The notes below the pieces were generated by a model that was not told where the DNA came from, ran no database searches, and saw nothing but the letters and a program-made list of their open reading frames with translations. The translations under genes and the position numbers were made by a program. DNA of 64,000 bases from Anthoceros angustus (taxonomy: Eukaryota > Streptophyta > Anthocerotopsida > Anthocerotales > Anthocerotaceae). Where the stretch lies: contig MU008169.1 in the NCBI GenBank assembly GCA_010909165.1, forward strand, positions 1,364,001 to 1,428,000, given 5' to 3'. Below are positions 47,495-60,378 of the stretch, piece by piece; positions within the stretch are counted from its first letter, which is position 1, and each line of letters begins with the position of its first letter.

Positions 47495-50400
47495 TGTAAA
47501 CGATCTAGTCTCGGAAACCCCTGTTAAAATGTGCCCTGAAGTGAATTTTTTTGTTTTCTTTGAGAGTGGTGTGAAAATAAGTCAGTTGAGGTGGTTGGGG
47601 ATATTCATAGTAAAATGTCCTTGGCCTATGGAGTTCTTTTGTTTTATTGCCTAGGTTAGATAATAAATGGTCAAAACTCGGTGTTCCTTGGCCCATGGAC
47701 CTCGGATATCCACTACAAGGTCTATATATGCGGGTAGGGGTGGTTATTTGGGGTTTTGTCGGTCTAAGTTAGTCGACCAGTAATGAGGCGAATGAGTATG
47801 GGGTTGTGGATGGGGCATGGGCGGTCGTGAAGACAACGTGGTAGAGCCAAACTTAACCCTAAGGAAACGGTAGGGTGACAGGCGCGTTCAAGCGGGCCTG
47901 TGGCCTGGGCGGCAGTGAGTGGGCGCAGGCTGGGCGTGAGGTCGTCGAGCGCATTCGAGGCGGACCTGATCGGGGAGGCGGCGCGATCGTGGTGGAGGCT
48001 CGAACCCTCACCGGTGAAGTCGCAACCGTGGAAGGGGGCCGGCAGCTTGAGGAGGTAGGACCACAGGCGTGACCTTGGAAATTCGGAGGTGGCGTCGGTG
48101 CGAGGCCGAGGGGACTCTGCGGAAGGATGGCGCCCAAAGCCACGGTGAGATCGCTTGCCCAATGGCCAAACATGGACCATTGGAAAGTCCATGGGGCACA
48201 GTGAAGGAGCTGGGGGGTTTCATGGAGAAGCGGTGGAATTACACGAATTGGGAGTGGTGCGGTCGCTCGCCACCTAAAGACAAGCAACAGGCGAGGGAAT
48301 TAGAGCAAAACCTCGAGATTGGGACTGGCATTGGTTAGGGAAGTGTATGGGCGTGCAAGGAGGAGGCGGGGGTTTGGTGATGGAACCTTCTCGGAAAAGG
48401 AGCCACGGCCGCCATACAGTGGCGGGCGTAATCAAGAACCCAATGGTTGGTGGAGTGCAAGCCTGTTAATGGAGTGCGGCGGATGGCTTCTCTTCTCTGA
48501 CAAGCGGGATTATTTGTCGACCACTTCTGTTGTTCCTCCATGAAGTTGTCAAGGCGAAAATCGGTGAGGGGCGAATCCTCTTTGAGAAGTTGAGTGAAGA
48601 AAGGTTGAATCGATTTCTCTACCCTCGGCCCTCTCTAATTTCACCATTCCTAGTTCATCTTTATGCATGCTAATTGCACCGCGGAGGTAGAAATTGTGGC
48701 CTCCTTCATATGTGGAAGCCCGTCGGAGGTGAAGTGGAAGCGGAGGAGCCTAAGGAGGAAATTGAGGAGGAATCGGACGGAGTCCATGGCGGCAGATTCG
48801 AGGAAGAAGGAAATTCTACCGGCAGAAGGAGGAAGGCCGGGCGGGCAGGTCCAATGAAAAAGTGAAGGTGGCGCGTCACAGTCAGTGTGCGCTGAGAAAA
48901 AGCAAAAAATGAAAGCCAAGGAGGTGGCGGAGGAAGAGGCGCGGTCAGGAAGAAAATTTTCGACACGGATGATGAGCGACCGGAGGAATTAGTGACCTCG
49001 GGAGGCGGACCCCTCCTCGGCATGGGAAGAGATTTTCAAGGGACTCCAGCAGCGGAGGTGGGCCGGCCGTGGTGAGGTGCGCACTTTGTTGGGAAGGAAG
49101 GTGCTCGGCGGAGGATGGCGTCGCCGGCCAGTGGAATTACGAGGCGACGCCGATGATCCGGGCCCAAGCGGTTGTTGGACCAAGCGGCCTTGGCTCTCAC
49201 ATGGCTCGGTGTGCAAGGCGGGAGGAAGTGGTGAAGGCCGGGTTTGTGAAGGAGAAGCCAGGCGCAAGCAAGCTGGAGGAAGACAAGCGGCCTTAGAGGA
49301 GATAAGATCAAGCTTGAGGAGGATTTGTGCGGGGCCGGGAGAAGTGCAGGCCATGAGTCGGCGAGGCGCTCATGGCTCAAATCAAGGATGCCCACGAGTC
49401 AAACCGGAGATGCGGGGAGTTGTTGCGAGCCCCGGAGGCGAGGCGGCCTCGGTGGAAGGTCCATAAGCTGGCGGAGCGGTATAAGCGAGAGCAGGATGAG
49501 GCACGTGGCGAACGAAAGAGAAGAGGCGAGGTGGCGGGACTACGGCGGTAGTGGAAGGCACTCGGAGGAAGGACCACAAGTGGCAGACACCTACCACATT
49601 TCTTTGGACCAGCAGTCGTGGAGACCACTACTGCGTGGTGGAGGCGGCAATGGGCGGGGCGGCCGGTGACGCGGCACCCGCGAGGACATGGACGAGCAAC
49701 GGTGTAGTCTCACGGGAGGAGGAGGATCGAGGTCCTACCTCGCAAGTGAGGACCCGAAGTGCATACTTCTACCATTGCGCCGAGTGTGGGGATTGGCCCC
49801 TATTGCAAGGCGACCTTAGGAGTTGAGTGAAGAGGAGGTCCGAGCTTGGGTGGATGAGGAACGGTGGTAATCCTCGGCAATAGGCGGCGGAAGGCGGAAG
49901 CTCAGGCGGTATGCCCTCAATTAGGGGCGTCAGCGGTGGCGGTGAGGTGGAAGTCCTGTGGGAAAACCCGTCGATCGGTGGCGTGGCGGGAGGGCTCGTG
50001 GCGGCGATGGAGGCGAAGGCGGCGGACGAGTCGGGGAGGCGGCGCGGATAAGCGTGGGCAATAGGTGGTAGCATCCTAGGAAGAAAATTTGGTAGGATGC
50101 CCCCTTGGACCTAGGATCGCTTAGAATTGTGGCGCGTCCTTTAGTTTTAGGATCTAGAAATGGGAAGCAGGGGCGGCCGATGTATAAGAGGGCAACTTTG
50201 CCCACCACAGATAACTCTGGTTGAGATCCCCACGCTGCTGTGGATGGTTGGAGACGTCCAGGTTAGCGAGGTGGTGTGTGCGAGGCGCTCCTAGGGGTGG
50301 TCGAGCTTGCTCCATAGCGGAGGAGGAGGTGATGGAGCAATTTCGACAAGGAGGAAGCCAAGGGATTGGCGGCGGGTGGAGCTTGCTCATGCGCTTGGCG

Positions 50401-51120
50401 CCGGGGTTCTTCTCCTTCACCTTTCACCAGTTGTGTTCAAATCGAGAGGTGTGTGAGTGATGGTTGGAAGCTGCGGAATTGAGGAGAGAGAGAGAGAGAG
50501 ATCGGGTGAAGGAGAGATCAAATCATGCGATGCGAGGTGTGAGATCGTAAGTGGGAAGAGTAAGTGAGGTGAATTGGGCGTTAGCGAGAATTGTGTGAAT
50601 TGAGAAACTCAAACCGGTCTTGGTGGAAAGTGCACAAGGAAAACAAAGTCTCTAGTAGAAACCGTGTGGCGCCCTTTGTGTGTGTGTGTGTGTGTGTGTG
50701 AGGGGGTGGCTAGGTCCTAGGAACTTTGGTCTCTAGGTGGTGGGTGCATGAAGTGTGGAGTGCCAAATAAAGTCCGATCTGAGAGCCTGGTAGGCCCGTG
50801 CTAGGGGTCCCATGGCCCGTCGAGATAGTTGCTAGGGTTTGGTGTGGGACCCACCTCGGTGGTCAGCAACTACCCGGTTGTGGAATGAGATTTGCGGTCG
50901 TGGAAATGGGATTTCGTCGTTGGACAAGTCGGAGGTAGTAGTAGTTGAGTAGATAGGTAAGAGGAGTGATAGCGGTGAGTCCACGACTTAGGCAAGGTCG
51001 ATGGTGATAGAAGTTAGCGTCTCTTGGCACAAACCATTCCCTTGGGAGCGAATCCTAAGCCTACAACGACATTGAGGGTGAATGTGGACCTCACGGTGTC
51101 CCTGACACATACACTCCACA
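47495..51120 (+). repeat. Gypsy 2 5' LTR (3.6 kb)
   Basis: The first 450 bp match all three TGTAAACG LTR starts (TATA-like TCTATATATGCGGG near 47720). The remainder is GC-rich, coding-like up to about 50060, then holds a (GT)n tract at about 50679-50700 and the GGTGTGGGACCCACC block. The outer end is set by the common CTCCACA terminus, found with three different downstream flanks (51120, 60378, 63688). Confidence 0.75.
48120..50060 (+). pseudogene. Decayed coiled-coil reading frame inside the gypsy 2 5' LTR
   Basis: Coding-like text shared with 57420-59310 in the 3' LTR. MAPKAT..LAQWPNMDHWKV near 48127; then FMEKRWNYTN; ERTLLGMGRDFQG-type text; an Arg/Glu-rich helix block (ASKLEEDKR, LEEIR, EEARWRDYGG) around 49100-49600; and an Ala/Gly-rich part. 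Frame changes every 100-300 bases because of small indels that differ between the two copies. The combined pattern suggests one ancestral protein of about 600 residues, possibly gag-like. Not recognised. Confidence 0.4.
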
Positions 51121-51229
51121 TTTTGGCGCGTTCAATGGAATCATCAGGGCGTGGGAAGGACTAACCAACTTACGTAGAGTCTAGCATTACTAGATTGATG
51201 GATGCCTCGGGTGGAGACAAGCGATTCGG

Positions 51230-53110
51230 ATCGTGGGGACGCCGGCAAGACGGCCAAGCGGAAAGATTGCGAGAGTTACGAGGAGAAGCGGAGATCACAC
51301 TTGGGACGAGGAAGGGGCGGGGAGTCAACTCGGAACTAGGGATCGGATCTTAGCATTGATTCCCAACTCTCGACTACGAGCGGTACAAGGGGCGGTACCA
51401 CCACCTTGTCTTTTGATCTCGCTCCATTGCCTAGATCCGCTGCGGTCAGTCAAATCGTGAATGTGGAGGTCATCAGACGTAGTGGCGCGTCAACTACATC
51501 GTTGGACTACCCCCCGGCGGTATATGATACTGGTACTACTAAGCAATCTTACCGTTGTATGGAGAAAAGAAGGGCCATGAGGATCTGACGAGTTTGTCGG
51601 CGTTTTGAGCGGTGACGCCAACCGAGGATGCATCGTGCTTTATGGGGTCTTCGCGGCGGCCAAGTGGTACAAGCGGGAGTACATAGCTTCTTCCACACCC
51701 CGCCTACTTTTGGGGCCTTGAAGAGCTTTTGTGAAAGATTCGGAGGGTCGATGTGGAAGGGTATGTCGTCCAAGTTGGAGGGATTGCGGAGAGGGAAGAA
51801 GAGACCGCAGCTTATGTGGAAAGGTTCCACACCTACGGATCGGTCCGCACTTTCGAGCTAATGGCCATTCATTTGGTTTGCAAGAGGATTGGGCGCGGAG
51901 ATGGGAAGACACGTCGTCTCGGTGAGAAAGATTTGGATCGGGCGATCAAGTCGAACTATGAGGAGTCCAACGCGGAAGAGAAGAAGAACTCGAACAAGGG
52001 GCGGAAGGACAAAAGAAATACAAAAGAAGAAGAAGTACTATTCGTCCTCCGGCGATTCAGCGAGGAGGATAGCTCTTCGACTCCTCGGGTAGCTCCACGG
52101 AGGAGACCAGGATTCGGAGGAGAATTCGTCGGACGATGGAGGCCGAAGGGATAGAAGGAAGAAGGGAAAAATGATCTGGAAACAAGACGGTGCAAAGGGA
52201 AGGAGCTGCTATATGCACGAAAGGAGCGGTGAGAAGAGAGGTGGAAAGCAGCCAAAAAGTGGAGCAACAAGGGAACAAGATGGAGGAAATGATGGTCAAA
52301 GAGAAACTCCATCTTAATGCCATCAAGGACCATGATAGAAGAAGGGTTGCTCGGGCGCGAATCTCTTCCTCAACTTGTGGACAGCGAGGCACTCGAGTCG
52401 TCCACAAACAAAAGTGCAACTCTTGGGCTACGAGGAGGATGAGGAAGATGTGCTTGGAAGATACATACCAAATTCAAGGAGGCATCTCTGGTACTCAAGA
52501 CTTTGTACCCCTCGAGTTTGCGAAAACCCCAGCATGGGTATTCGCAATCGGATGAACCCGGGCAAATGAGTGCCATCGTGTTACAATTGTCGAGGGTTCG
52601 GGCATCTTGCGATGGATGCCCCTCCGCATCTCGGGAATGGTGATTTTGAAAAGTGTGTGGATTGCAAGCAATCGAGTCACGTGGCGGCGTCCTCTGCCGG
52701 ACACCAAAAAAACATGTGAGGATCGCTCAACCTCCGATTCTGACGACCACCCCTCAAAGCCGTGCGGCAATGCAAGTCAGATGCTCATGGGCGTATGGGA
52801 GGATTCCGAGGGCATGGAGCCTGGAAGGGTTGGGGGATGTGGGGATACTGGAACTCCTGCGATGGGTTTGACAGCGGCGAGGAAGGCGGACACCCTAAGA
52901 AGAGGCAGGGAAAAAAGGAAGAAGAACGGGTGGGAGCCATAACGTCGCAAGTGAGGAGGAAGAGGCGTCTTCAGGGAAGGAAGAGTCCAACCACAAAAGG
53001 CGAGGGACTCGGTATGGGAAGTGAAAAAAATGCGAATCCAGCGGACGGGAGCAAGGCCGCCACACTGCGCGAGGTTGCGATTTGGATGGCATCACAGGTG
53101 TAACTCCCTT
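51230..53110 (+). pseudogene. Gypsy 2 gag remnant with two zinc knuckles
   Basis: Structural protein of the element. A gag-like helical part around 51640-52150 (SFCERFGGSMWKG and, after frame changes, AAYVERFHTYGSVRTFELMA) and a Lys/Glu-rich spacer. The nucleocapsid has CYNCRGFGHLAMD at about 52577-52615 (last Cys lost by a shift) and CVDCKQSSHVAA at about 52650-52690. Many short indels destroy the frame. Confidence 0.6.
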
Positions 53111-53539
53111 AGCGAGACCGCGGATTCGAGGGTGAAGTGCAACGGACGCAGTGGGACTCGAGTCGACACGAAAAACCCGCAGAGGAAAAAAGGATGAGTC
53201 GTTCCGATGTCGGGAAGTTATGGATATGATCCGACAAGAGCTGGACAGACTCAAGCGGTCATTGACCACACCCACCCTCGGCGATCTTTCAACGACCGCA
53301 ACATCGGACTACCGGTTGAAATGACGGTGGGGTTGGCAAGGAAAGCAGAAGCAGTGTGTTCCTTTCAATTTGGCGGGCTATCATGGACCAAAAGTTCATG
53401 ATAACATTCCGACTTCTCGAGGACAATCCGATGCCAAAACGTGGGGCATTGAAGGCAACCCGAAGAGATAACCTTTCCACCCCAAGGCCGAAACCCTTCT
53501 TGAATATGGTGGCCATGATGGACGGTCCAGCTCTGAGAT

Positions 53540-53720
53540 AGAAATTGCGGGATGTGTAATCAAGAAGGTGCTAGATTCGGGTCAGTCAACATCATGAGAG
53601 AGAGCTCGGAAGCTTGGGTTTGCAGATAGAACATACATCAAAGGTGTTGCGGTGGCGGACATGTCCAAAATGGGGAGAGGAGTCCTAACCCATATTGGTA
53701 CCATTACCTCATGGACTACG
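53540..53720 (+). pseudogene. Gypsy 2 aspartic protease remnant
   Basis: VLDSG at about 53571-53585 is the retropepsin active-site motif, followed after a 2-base shift by VNIM and by GLQIERTYIKGVAVADMS-like text. It lies between gag and RT as expected. Confidence 0.5.
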
Positions 53721-54449
53721 TGGTCATTAAACAAAAATATGAGGTTCTGGGTGGTCATGGATGTATGGGGCACGTTGCACCTTCAAATGGGCGAGAAAGG
53801 AAGTGGGATTCAAACCTCGGACCCCAAAAGGGAAGGATATGTTTGACTTGGGCAGAGATACGCAGGGAGACACCCGAAGCGGAGGGATACACCTCTGCTG
53901 AGATACCTCTGGGGAGAGGATGAGAAGGAGAAATTCCCATTCGCATATTTCGGATGAAGAGGACGACTCTGGGGAGATATTCCCATTCCATCAACCTATT
54001 AGGGTGCTATGGAGTCACAATTGACAACCCGGTGGTGGGAGGAGGATCGGCCGGAACGGAGGTCGAGGCAGAAGTAGAGGTGGTGAGGGGCCTTGTCTGG
54101 ACAAACTTCGGAGGTGCGAGGAGGGTGTCTCACGTTTACCTCGACGACCTATTAGGAATGGGAATGCGTGAAGGAGAACCAAGACAGTAGGAGGAAGGGT
54201 TGACATCACATCCGCGGTGGAGAGAGTGGAGTGCAGACGGATGAGGTCAAGGAGTGGAAGTGTTGGCAAGGTCCTTAAGTTTTGAGCAGGATGAATGCAG
54301 ACTTGGAAAGGGGTATGAAACAATGTTGGCGGAATTTATCCGTTTTGCTTTTGACGTTACGACATGAAGGGTATACCGAGGGAGAGCACAAGATTGATCT
54401 CGAGGGTGCCGTGCGGTCCGGATCTGTAATACAAGCTAAATCCAAAGTA

Positions 54450-56750
54450 TTCAGAAGGTAAAGGAACAATTGGAGCTCTACTTGCGTACGGACGTCATAT
54501 ATCCTATTGTGACATCGGTGGGTAGCCCCAATTGTGGTGGTTCAAAGATACGATGCAGATTGGAGGAAGTTAAACAAGGTGACCAAAAAGACCATTACCC
54601 GCTTCCATTCATAGACATATCGGACTTAGTTGCGGGAGAATGGTCTACTCGTTCTGGATGGGTATTCGGTATAACCTACATCTCGGGAGAGTGATTGGCC
54701 ACCTACCTTCACTGATCGGGAACCTATGCCTACAAACGGAGCGTTCGGATTAACAGGATCCTTCATGCGGACATTGTCAAGATTTTCAAGGAATACCTTA
54801 GGGACTTCATGGAGGTCTTCCTGGATGACTTCTGCGTGTTTGGGCGAAGATCACCTCAACCACCTTCGCAAATGTGGAGCGGTGTCAAGACCCAATTGTG
54901 TCTACATCCCGAGAATGTTATTTCGGCATGCGAGGGTATTTTGTTGGGGCACCGCATTTACGGGGATAGAGGTCGACCGGATAAGGTCAAAATCATTACC
55001 GCCTCAAGCCACCTACCACCAAGGAGCTTAGGGATTCCTCGGAATGGTAGGCTATTATCGAAGGTTTGTGAAGAATTTTCCGGAGCTCACTTACGAGGCG
55101 CAAGGACCGGGAGTGGGAATGGACGCGAGAGGAGGCCTTCAATGATCTTCGCACCACCACGATCACGGCACCCCACTGGGAGGGGCACAAGAAATTCCAC
55201 GTGTTTGTAGACGTTTCGGCCTATGCAATCGGTACCATTCTAAGCCAAAGGGATGACAAGAAGCACGATTATCCAATCTATTATGCGGAGGCTCAGCAGA
55301 AGAAGTATACCACCACCGAGAGGAGGCGCTAGGGATGGTGTACTCGGTTCTGGTTTCACTATTTGCTATCCTACGAGTTCGTCTTCCATGTGGACCACTT
55401 CGCCTCAAACACCGTAAACAAAACCCTTGTCGGACGCAAGATGGATCCTACTCCTGCAAGAATTCACGTTCACGGTGGAGACCAGAGGAGGAGTAAACAT
55501 GTGATGCAGATTACATTTCGAGGTCGAGAGGAGGTTACAGACCAAAACGACGATTTTCCGATGAAGCTTTGTTCGCGGCGAGTTAGAGGGGCACGGCCGA
55601 ACCATAAGGCGAGGGTAAATGGTGGCTCGGCAGAAATGAGAAGGGAGAACGGATACACAAGGCCCACCACGAGGAGATGATGGAATTCGAACGGAGAAAA
55701 TACCACCGGATCTTTCAAACCCCAGTGTGCACTATTCGCGTCCGTTGTATGCGCAAAGACAATCTGTACAAATCGGGACCGGATGGGCGGGGAGTTATGG
55801 GTAACAAGCAGTTGTATCTTGACGGAGATGCACGAGGGAGAAGCGGAGGACATTTCTTTGCACATATCACGTGCAAGAAGGTGCTTGAAAGCATCGGTGG
55901 CAAACCATGCATCGTGATGCTAGGAGTTTGTTAAACGCTGCGATGCTGAGGGTTGGGAAACCGTCGCAACCACTCAATGGCCAATGGTTCCGATATTGGC
56001 CCGCGCCATTCGAGAAATGGGGAATAGACTTTGTTGGTCCCATACACCAAAACGAGGACGCGACAAAACCAATACATCCTCGTGGCCAGACTATTGCAGC
56101 GTATGGTGGAAGCCCAAGCACTGTAGACACACTCATGTAGTGGCGAGTTCCTCTATGAACATATCACTCGATATGGCTGCCCTTGGAGCTTATGTGAGGG
56201 TCACATTTTCAACGGTTATATCTCATATGACGATCTACTTCAACGTCATACGAAAACGACTCCTTATAATCCCAAGGCAAATGGCTTAACGGAAAAGGCG
56301 AATGGGCTCTTGTCGGGATCCTCAACAAGCTAACGGTGGAATGCGCACGATTGGGATCTTAAGCTTCACTCGCGCTACAGGCATCGCAGAGAAAATAACA
56401 AACAAACACCGTACTACCTCACCTCGGCCATTCTCCCTAATGCCTATTGAGTTTGAAATTCCCACCTGCGTATCCGAAACTAACCGCATGGCGTAGAAAG
56501 TCTCACTTCGCTAAACATACAGAGGATAGGGAGCAGGCGTTGAGTCATGCAGATATTCAGGAACGGAAAATATGGCATGACAATCGGTTGCGGAAGCAAG
56601 AGTGGGTAGTTGGTGACTTGGCCTCATGCGACAATAGGTATATGCACTTTCCAAGCTCCACCTTCGGTGGATGGGGCCATACAAAGTCTCAAGTCTTGAA
56701 TGGCTCAAGATAACCGCAAGAGAGCGGGACCTCCACTACCGACCCGAGTC
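54450..56750 (+). pseudogene. Gypsy 2 pol: RT, RNase H, integrase (heavily deleted)
   Basis: Homologous along its whole length to 43995-46890. RT: RLEEVKQGDQKDHYPLPFID and LRDFMEVFLDDFCVFG; RNase H: FVDVSAYAIGTILSQRDDKK; integrase: EMHEGEAEDISL and GRSGGHFFAHITCKKVLES text, WGIDFVGP, and a decayed second and third catalytic block. Differences from element 1 are mainly deletions of 1-10 bases, so no long frame survives. It has no counterpart of element 1's internal duplication, so that duplication is private to element 1. Confidence 0.85.
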
Positions 56751-56811
56751 AATGGGTGGAGGGTCAAGAAGTATTATACATAAGTTGGCGGGCAACAAAT
56801 GAGAAGGAGTA

Positions 56812-59800
56812 TGTAAACGATCTAGTCTCGAAACCCCTGTTAAAATGTGCCCAGTGAATTTTTGTTTTTTTTCGAGTGGTGTGAAAATAAGTCGATTTGA
56901 GTTGGGGATATTCATAGTAAAATGTCCTTGGCCTATGGAGTTCTTTTGTTTTATTGCCTAGGTTAGATAATAAATGGTCCGGAATTTGGTGTTCCTTGGC
57001 CCATGGACCTCGATATCCTACAAGGTCTATATATGAGTAGGGGTGGTTATTTGGGGTTTTAGTCTATAAGTTGTTAGACCAGTAGCGTGAATGAGTGTGG
57101 GGTTGTGGATGGGGATGGGCGGTCGTGAGACAAGGGTAGTAGGGGCCAAACTTAACCCTAGGAAAGTAGGGTGACGAGCGTTCAACACGGCTGCGCAGTG
57201 AGCGGGCGCAGGAGAGTGGAGCGCACGGCGGGCGGAGCGTGGTCGAGGCATTGAGGCGGACCGATCGATCGGAGGCGAGAGGCGCGATCGTGGTGGAGCC
57301 GCCTCGAACCCTCACCGGTGAAAGCCGGTGGAAGGAAGGCGGCGCGGGCTGCGGAGGAGGTAGGAACCCTGGGACCTTGCCGAAATTCAGAGGTGGCACG
57401 TGGGCGAGGCGGGACTCTGCGGAAGGATGGCGCCCAAAGCCACTGAGATTCTTGCTGCCCAATGGCCAAACATGGACCATTGGAAAGTCCGGTGGGGCTG
57501 TGAAGGAGCTGGCGGGTTTCATGGAGAAGCGGTGGAATTACATGAACAGGGGCAGGAGTGCGCGCCACCTAAAGACAAGCAAGGCGAGGGAATTAGAGCA
57601 AAACCTCGGGATTGGGACTGGCATTGGTTAGAAGTGTATGGGCGCGAAGGAGGAGGCGGGGGTTTGGTGATGGAACCTTCTGGAAAAGAAGCAGCCGCCG
57701 TGAAGGGCGTAATCCGAACCCAATGGTTGGTCGAGAATTGGCAAGATTAATGTGGGCGGATGGCCTCCTTCCCTGACGAAGCGAGGATTATTTGTCGACC
57801 ACTTGTTCCTCCATGAAGTTGTCAAGGCGAATCGATTGGGGCGAATCCTCTTTGAGAAGTTGAGTGAAGAAAGGTTGAATCGATTTCTCCTCGGCCCTCT
57901 CTAATTTCACCATTCCTAGTTCATCTTTATGCGCATGCTAATTGCGCCGGTAGATTGTGGCCTCCTTCATATGTGGAAGCCGGTCGGGAGGTGAAGTGGA
58001 AGCGGAGGAGCCCTGGAGGAAATTGAGGAGGAATCGGACATGGAGTCCATGGCGAGGCGTTCGAGAGAAGGAAATTCTACCAGAAGAAGAGGAAGGCCGG
58101 GCGGCGGGCGGTGTGAAAAGTGAAGGTGGGCCGCGTCACAGTCAGTGCCGCGCTCTGAGAAAAAGCAAAGAAAATGAAAGCCAAAGCAAGGAGGTGGCGG
58201 AGGAAGAGGCGCGGTCCGAGGAAGAAAATTTTTGGCTGGATGCGAGATGATCAACTCCAGGAGGAATTAGGCGACCTCGAGCGGACCCTCCTCGGCATGG
58301 GAAGAGATTTTCAAGGGACTCCACGCAGAGGTGGGCCGGGTGGTGAGGGTGCACTTTGTTGGGAAGGAAGGTGCTCGACGGAGGATGGCGTCGTGCAGGG
58401 GCCGCGCAGTGGAATTACGGTGAGCCGATGATCCGGCCCAAGCGGTTGTTGGACCAAGCGGCCTTGGCTCTCACATGGCTCTGTGCAAGGCGGCGGGAGG
58501 AAGTGGTGAAGGCCAGTTTGGAAGGGAAGCCCAGCAAGCGGAGGAAGACAAGCGGGCCTTAGAGGAGATAAGAATCAAGCTTGAGGAGGATTTGTGCGGG
58601 GCCGGAGAAGGCAGGCCATGAGTCGGAGGAAGCTCATGGCTCAAATCAAGGATGCCCTGAGTCAAACCAGAGATGCGGGAGAGTTGTTGCGAGCCAGAGC
58701 AGGCGGCCTCGGTGGAGAAGGTCCATAAGCTGGGCGGTATAAGCAGGAGCAGGATGAGGCACGTGGTAGAAGAGAAAGAGGCGAGGTGGCGGGACTACGG
58801 CCGGGTAGTGGAAGGCACTCTGGGAGGAAGGACCACTGCCCAAGGTGACACCTACACGTGGACCCACGTCGTGGAGACCACTACAGGTGGTAGCGGAGCG
58901 GCCATGGGCGGGGCGGCAGGGGACGCGGCACCCCGCGAGGACATGGACGAGCAACGGTGTAGTCTACGGGAGGAGGGAGGATCAGTCCTACCTCGCAAGT
59001 GAGGACCAAGTGCATACTTCTACCATTCAGAGTGTGGGATTGGCCCCTATTATGCGGAGGCGACCAGGAGGAGTTGAGTGAAGAGGAGGTCCAGCTTGGG
59101 TGGATGAGGAACCGGGTAATCCTCGGCAATAGGCGGCGGCGGGCGGAAGCTCCGGGCGGTATGCCTCAATTAGGGCGTCAGCGGTGGCGTGAGGTGGAAG
59201 TCCTGGGAAAACCCGTCGGATCGGTGGCGTGGCGGGAGGGCTCGTGGCGGCGATGGAGGACGAAGGGCAGCGGACGAGTCGGGGAGGGGCGCGGATAGCG
59301 TAGGCAATAGGTGGTAGCATCCTAGGAATGAAATTTGGATGCCCCACCGGACCTAAGATCGCTTAGAATTGTGGGCGTCCCTTAGCTTTTTAGGATCTAG
59401 AAATGGGGCAGGCGGCGGCCGATGTATAAGAGGGGCAACTTTGCCCACCACGATAACTCGGTTGAGATCCCCACGCTGCTGTGGTTGGAGACGTCCGATT
59501 AGCGGTGGTGTGCGAGGCGCTCCTAGTGGTCGAGAGCTTGCTCCAACGGGAGGGAAGGAGGTGATGGAGCAATTTGTACAACGGAGGAGGAAGCCAAGGG
59601 ATCGGGCGCGGTGGAGCTTGCTCGTAGCCTGTGCGCCTTGGTTTCTTCCCTCCTTCACCTTTAAAAGTTGTGTTCAAATCGAGGTGTGAGTGCATGGTTG
59701 GTAGCCTGTGGGCGAATTGAGGAGGGAGAGAGAGAGAAGAGATCGGGTGAAGGAGAGATCAAATCATCAGCGATCACGAGGTGTGAGATCGTAAGTGGGA

Positions 59801-60378
59801 AGAGTAAGTGAGCGAATTGGGCGTTAGCGGTGGAGGGTGTGTGAATTGAGGAACTCAAACCGGTCTGGCAATGGAAAGTGCACAAGGAAAACAACGTCTC
59901 TAGTAGAAACCGTGTGGGTGGCGCCGCCACGTGTGTGTGTGTGTGTGTGTGAGGGGAGCGCGGGGTATCCTAGGAACTTTGGTCTCTAGGAATTGGTGGT
60001 GCATGAAGTGTGGAGTGCCAAATAAAGTCGATCTGTGCACGGTAGCCCGTGCTAGGATCCATGGCGCCGCGCCCGGAGATGAGTTGCTAGGGTTTTGGTG
60101 TGGGACCCACCTCGTAGTGGCGTAGCAACTACCGGTTGTGGAGGAGATTGCGGTGTGAAGAGTAGGATTTCGATGCGTTGGACAAGTCGGGAAGGTAGTA
60201 GTAGTTAGATGGTAGATTAAGGGGAGTGATAGCGGGTGAAGGCCACGGCAAGGTCGGTGGTGATAGAGTTAAAGTCTCTTGGCACAAACCACTCCCATGG
60301 GAGGATCCGGGCCTACAGCGACATTGAGGGTGAATCATGGACCTCCACAGGTGTCCCTGAACCTGAGTTACCTCCACA
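56812..60378 (+). repeat. Gypsy 2 3' LTR (3.6 kb)
   Basis: Matches 47495-51120 along its whole length, including the coiled-coil frame (about 57420-59310), the TGAGATCCCCACGCTGCTGTGG block, a (GT)n tract (about 59932-59952) and the CTCCACA end at 60378. Divergence is dominated by short gaps on either copy. Confidence 0.8.

Larger units (their letters stand above)
47495..60378 (+). mobile_element. Ty3/gypsy element 2, complete but decayed, with about 3.6-kb LTRs
   Basis: 5' LTR 47495-51120 and 3' LTR 56812-60378, both starting TGTAAACGATCTAGTCTCG and ending CTCCACA. TTTTGGCGCG directly after the 5' LTR resembles the tRNA-Asp-type primer site of plant gypsy elements, imperfectly. A purine tract GAGAAGGAG precedes the 3' LTR. 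The internal region of about 5.7 kb holds gag, protease, RT/RNase H and integrase remnants. Flanks GGCGT and GTGTC do not form a clear target duplication. It lies inside the 3' LTR of element 1. Confidence 0.8.
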
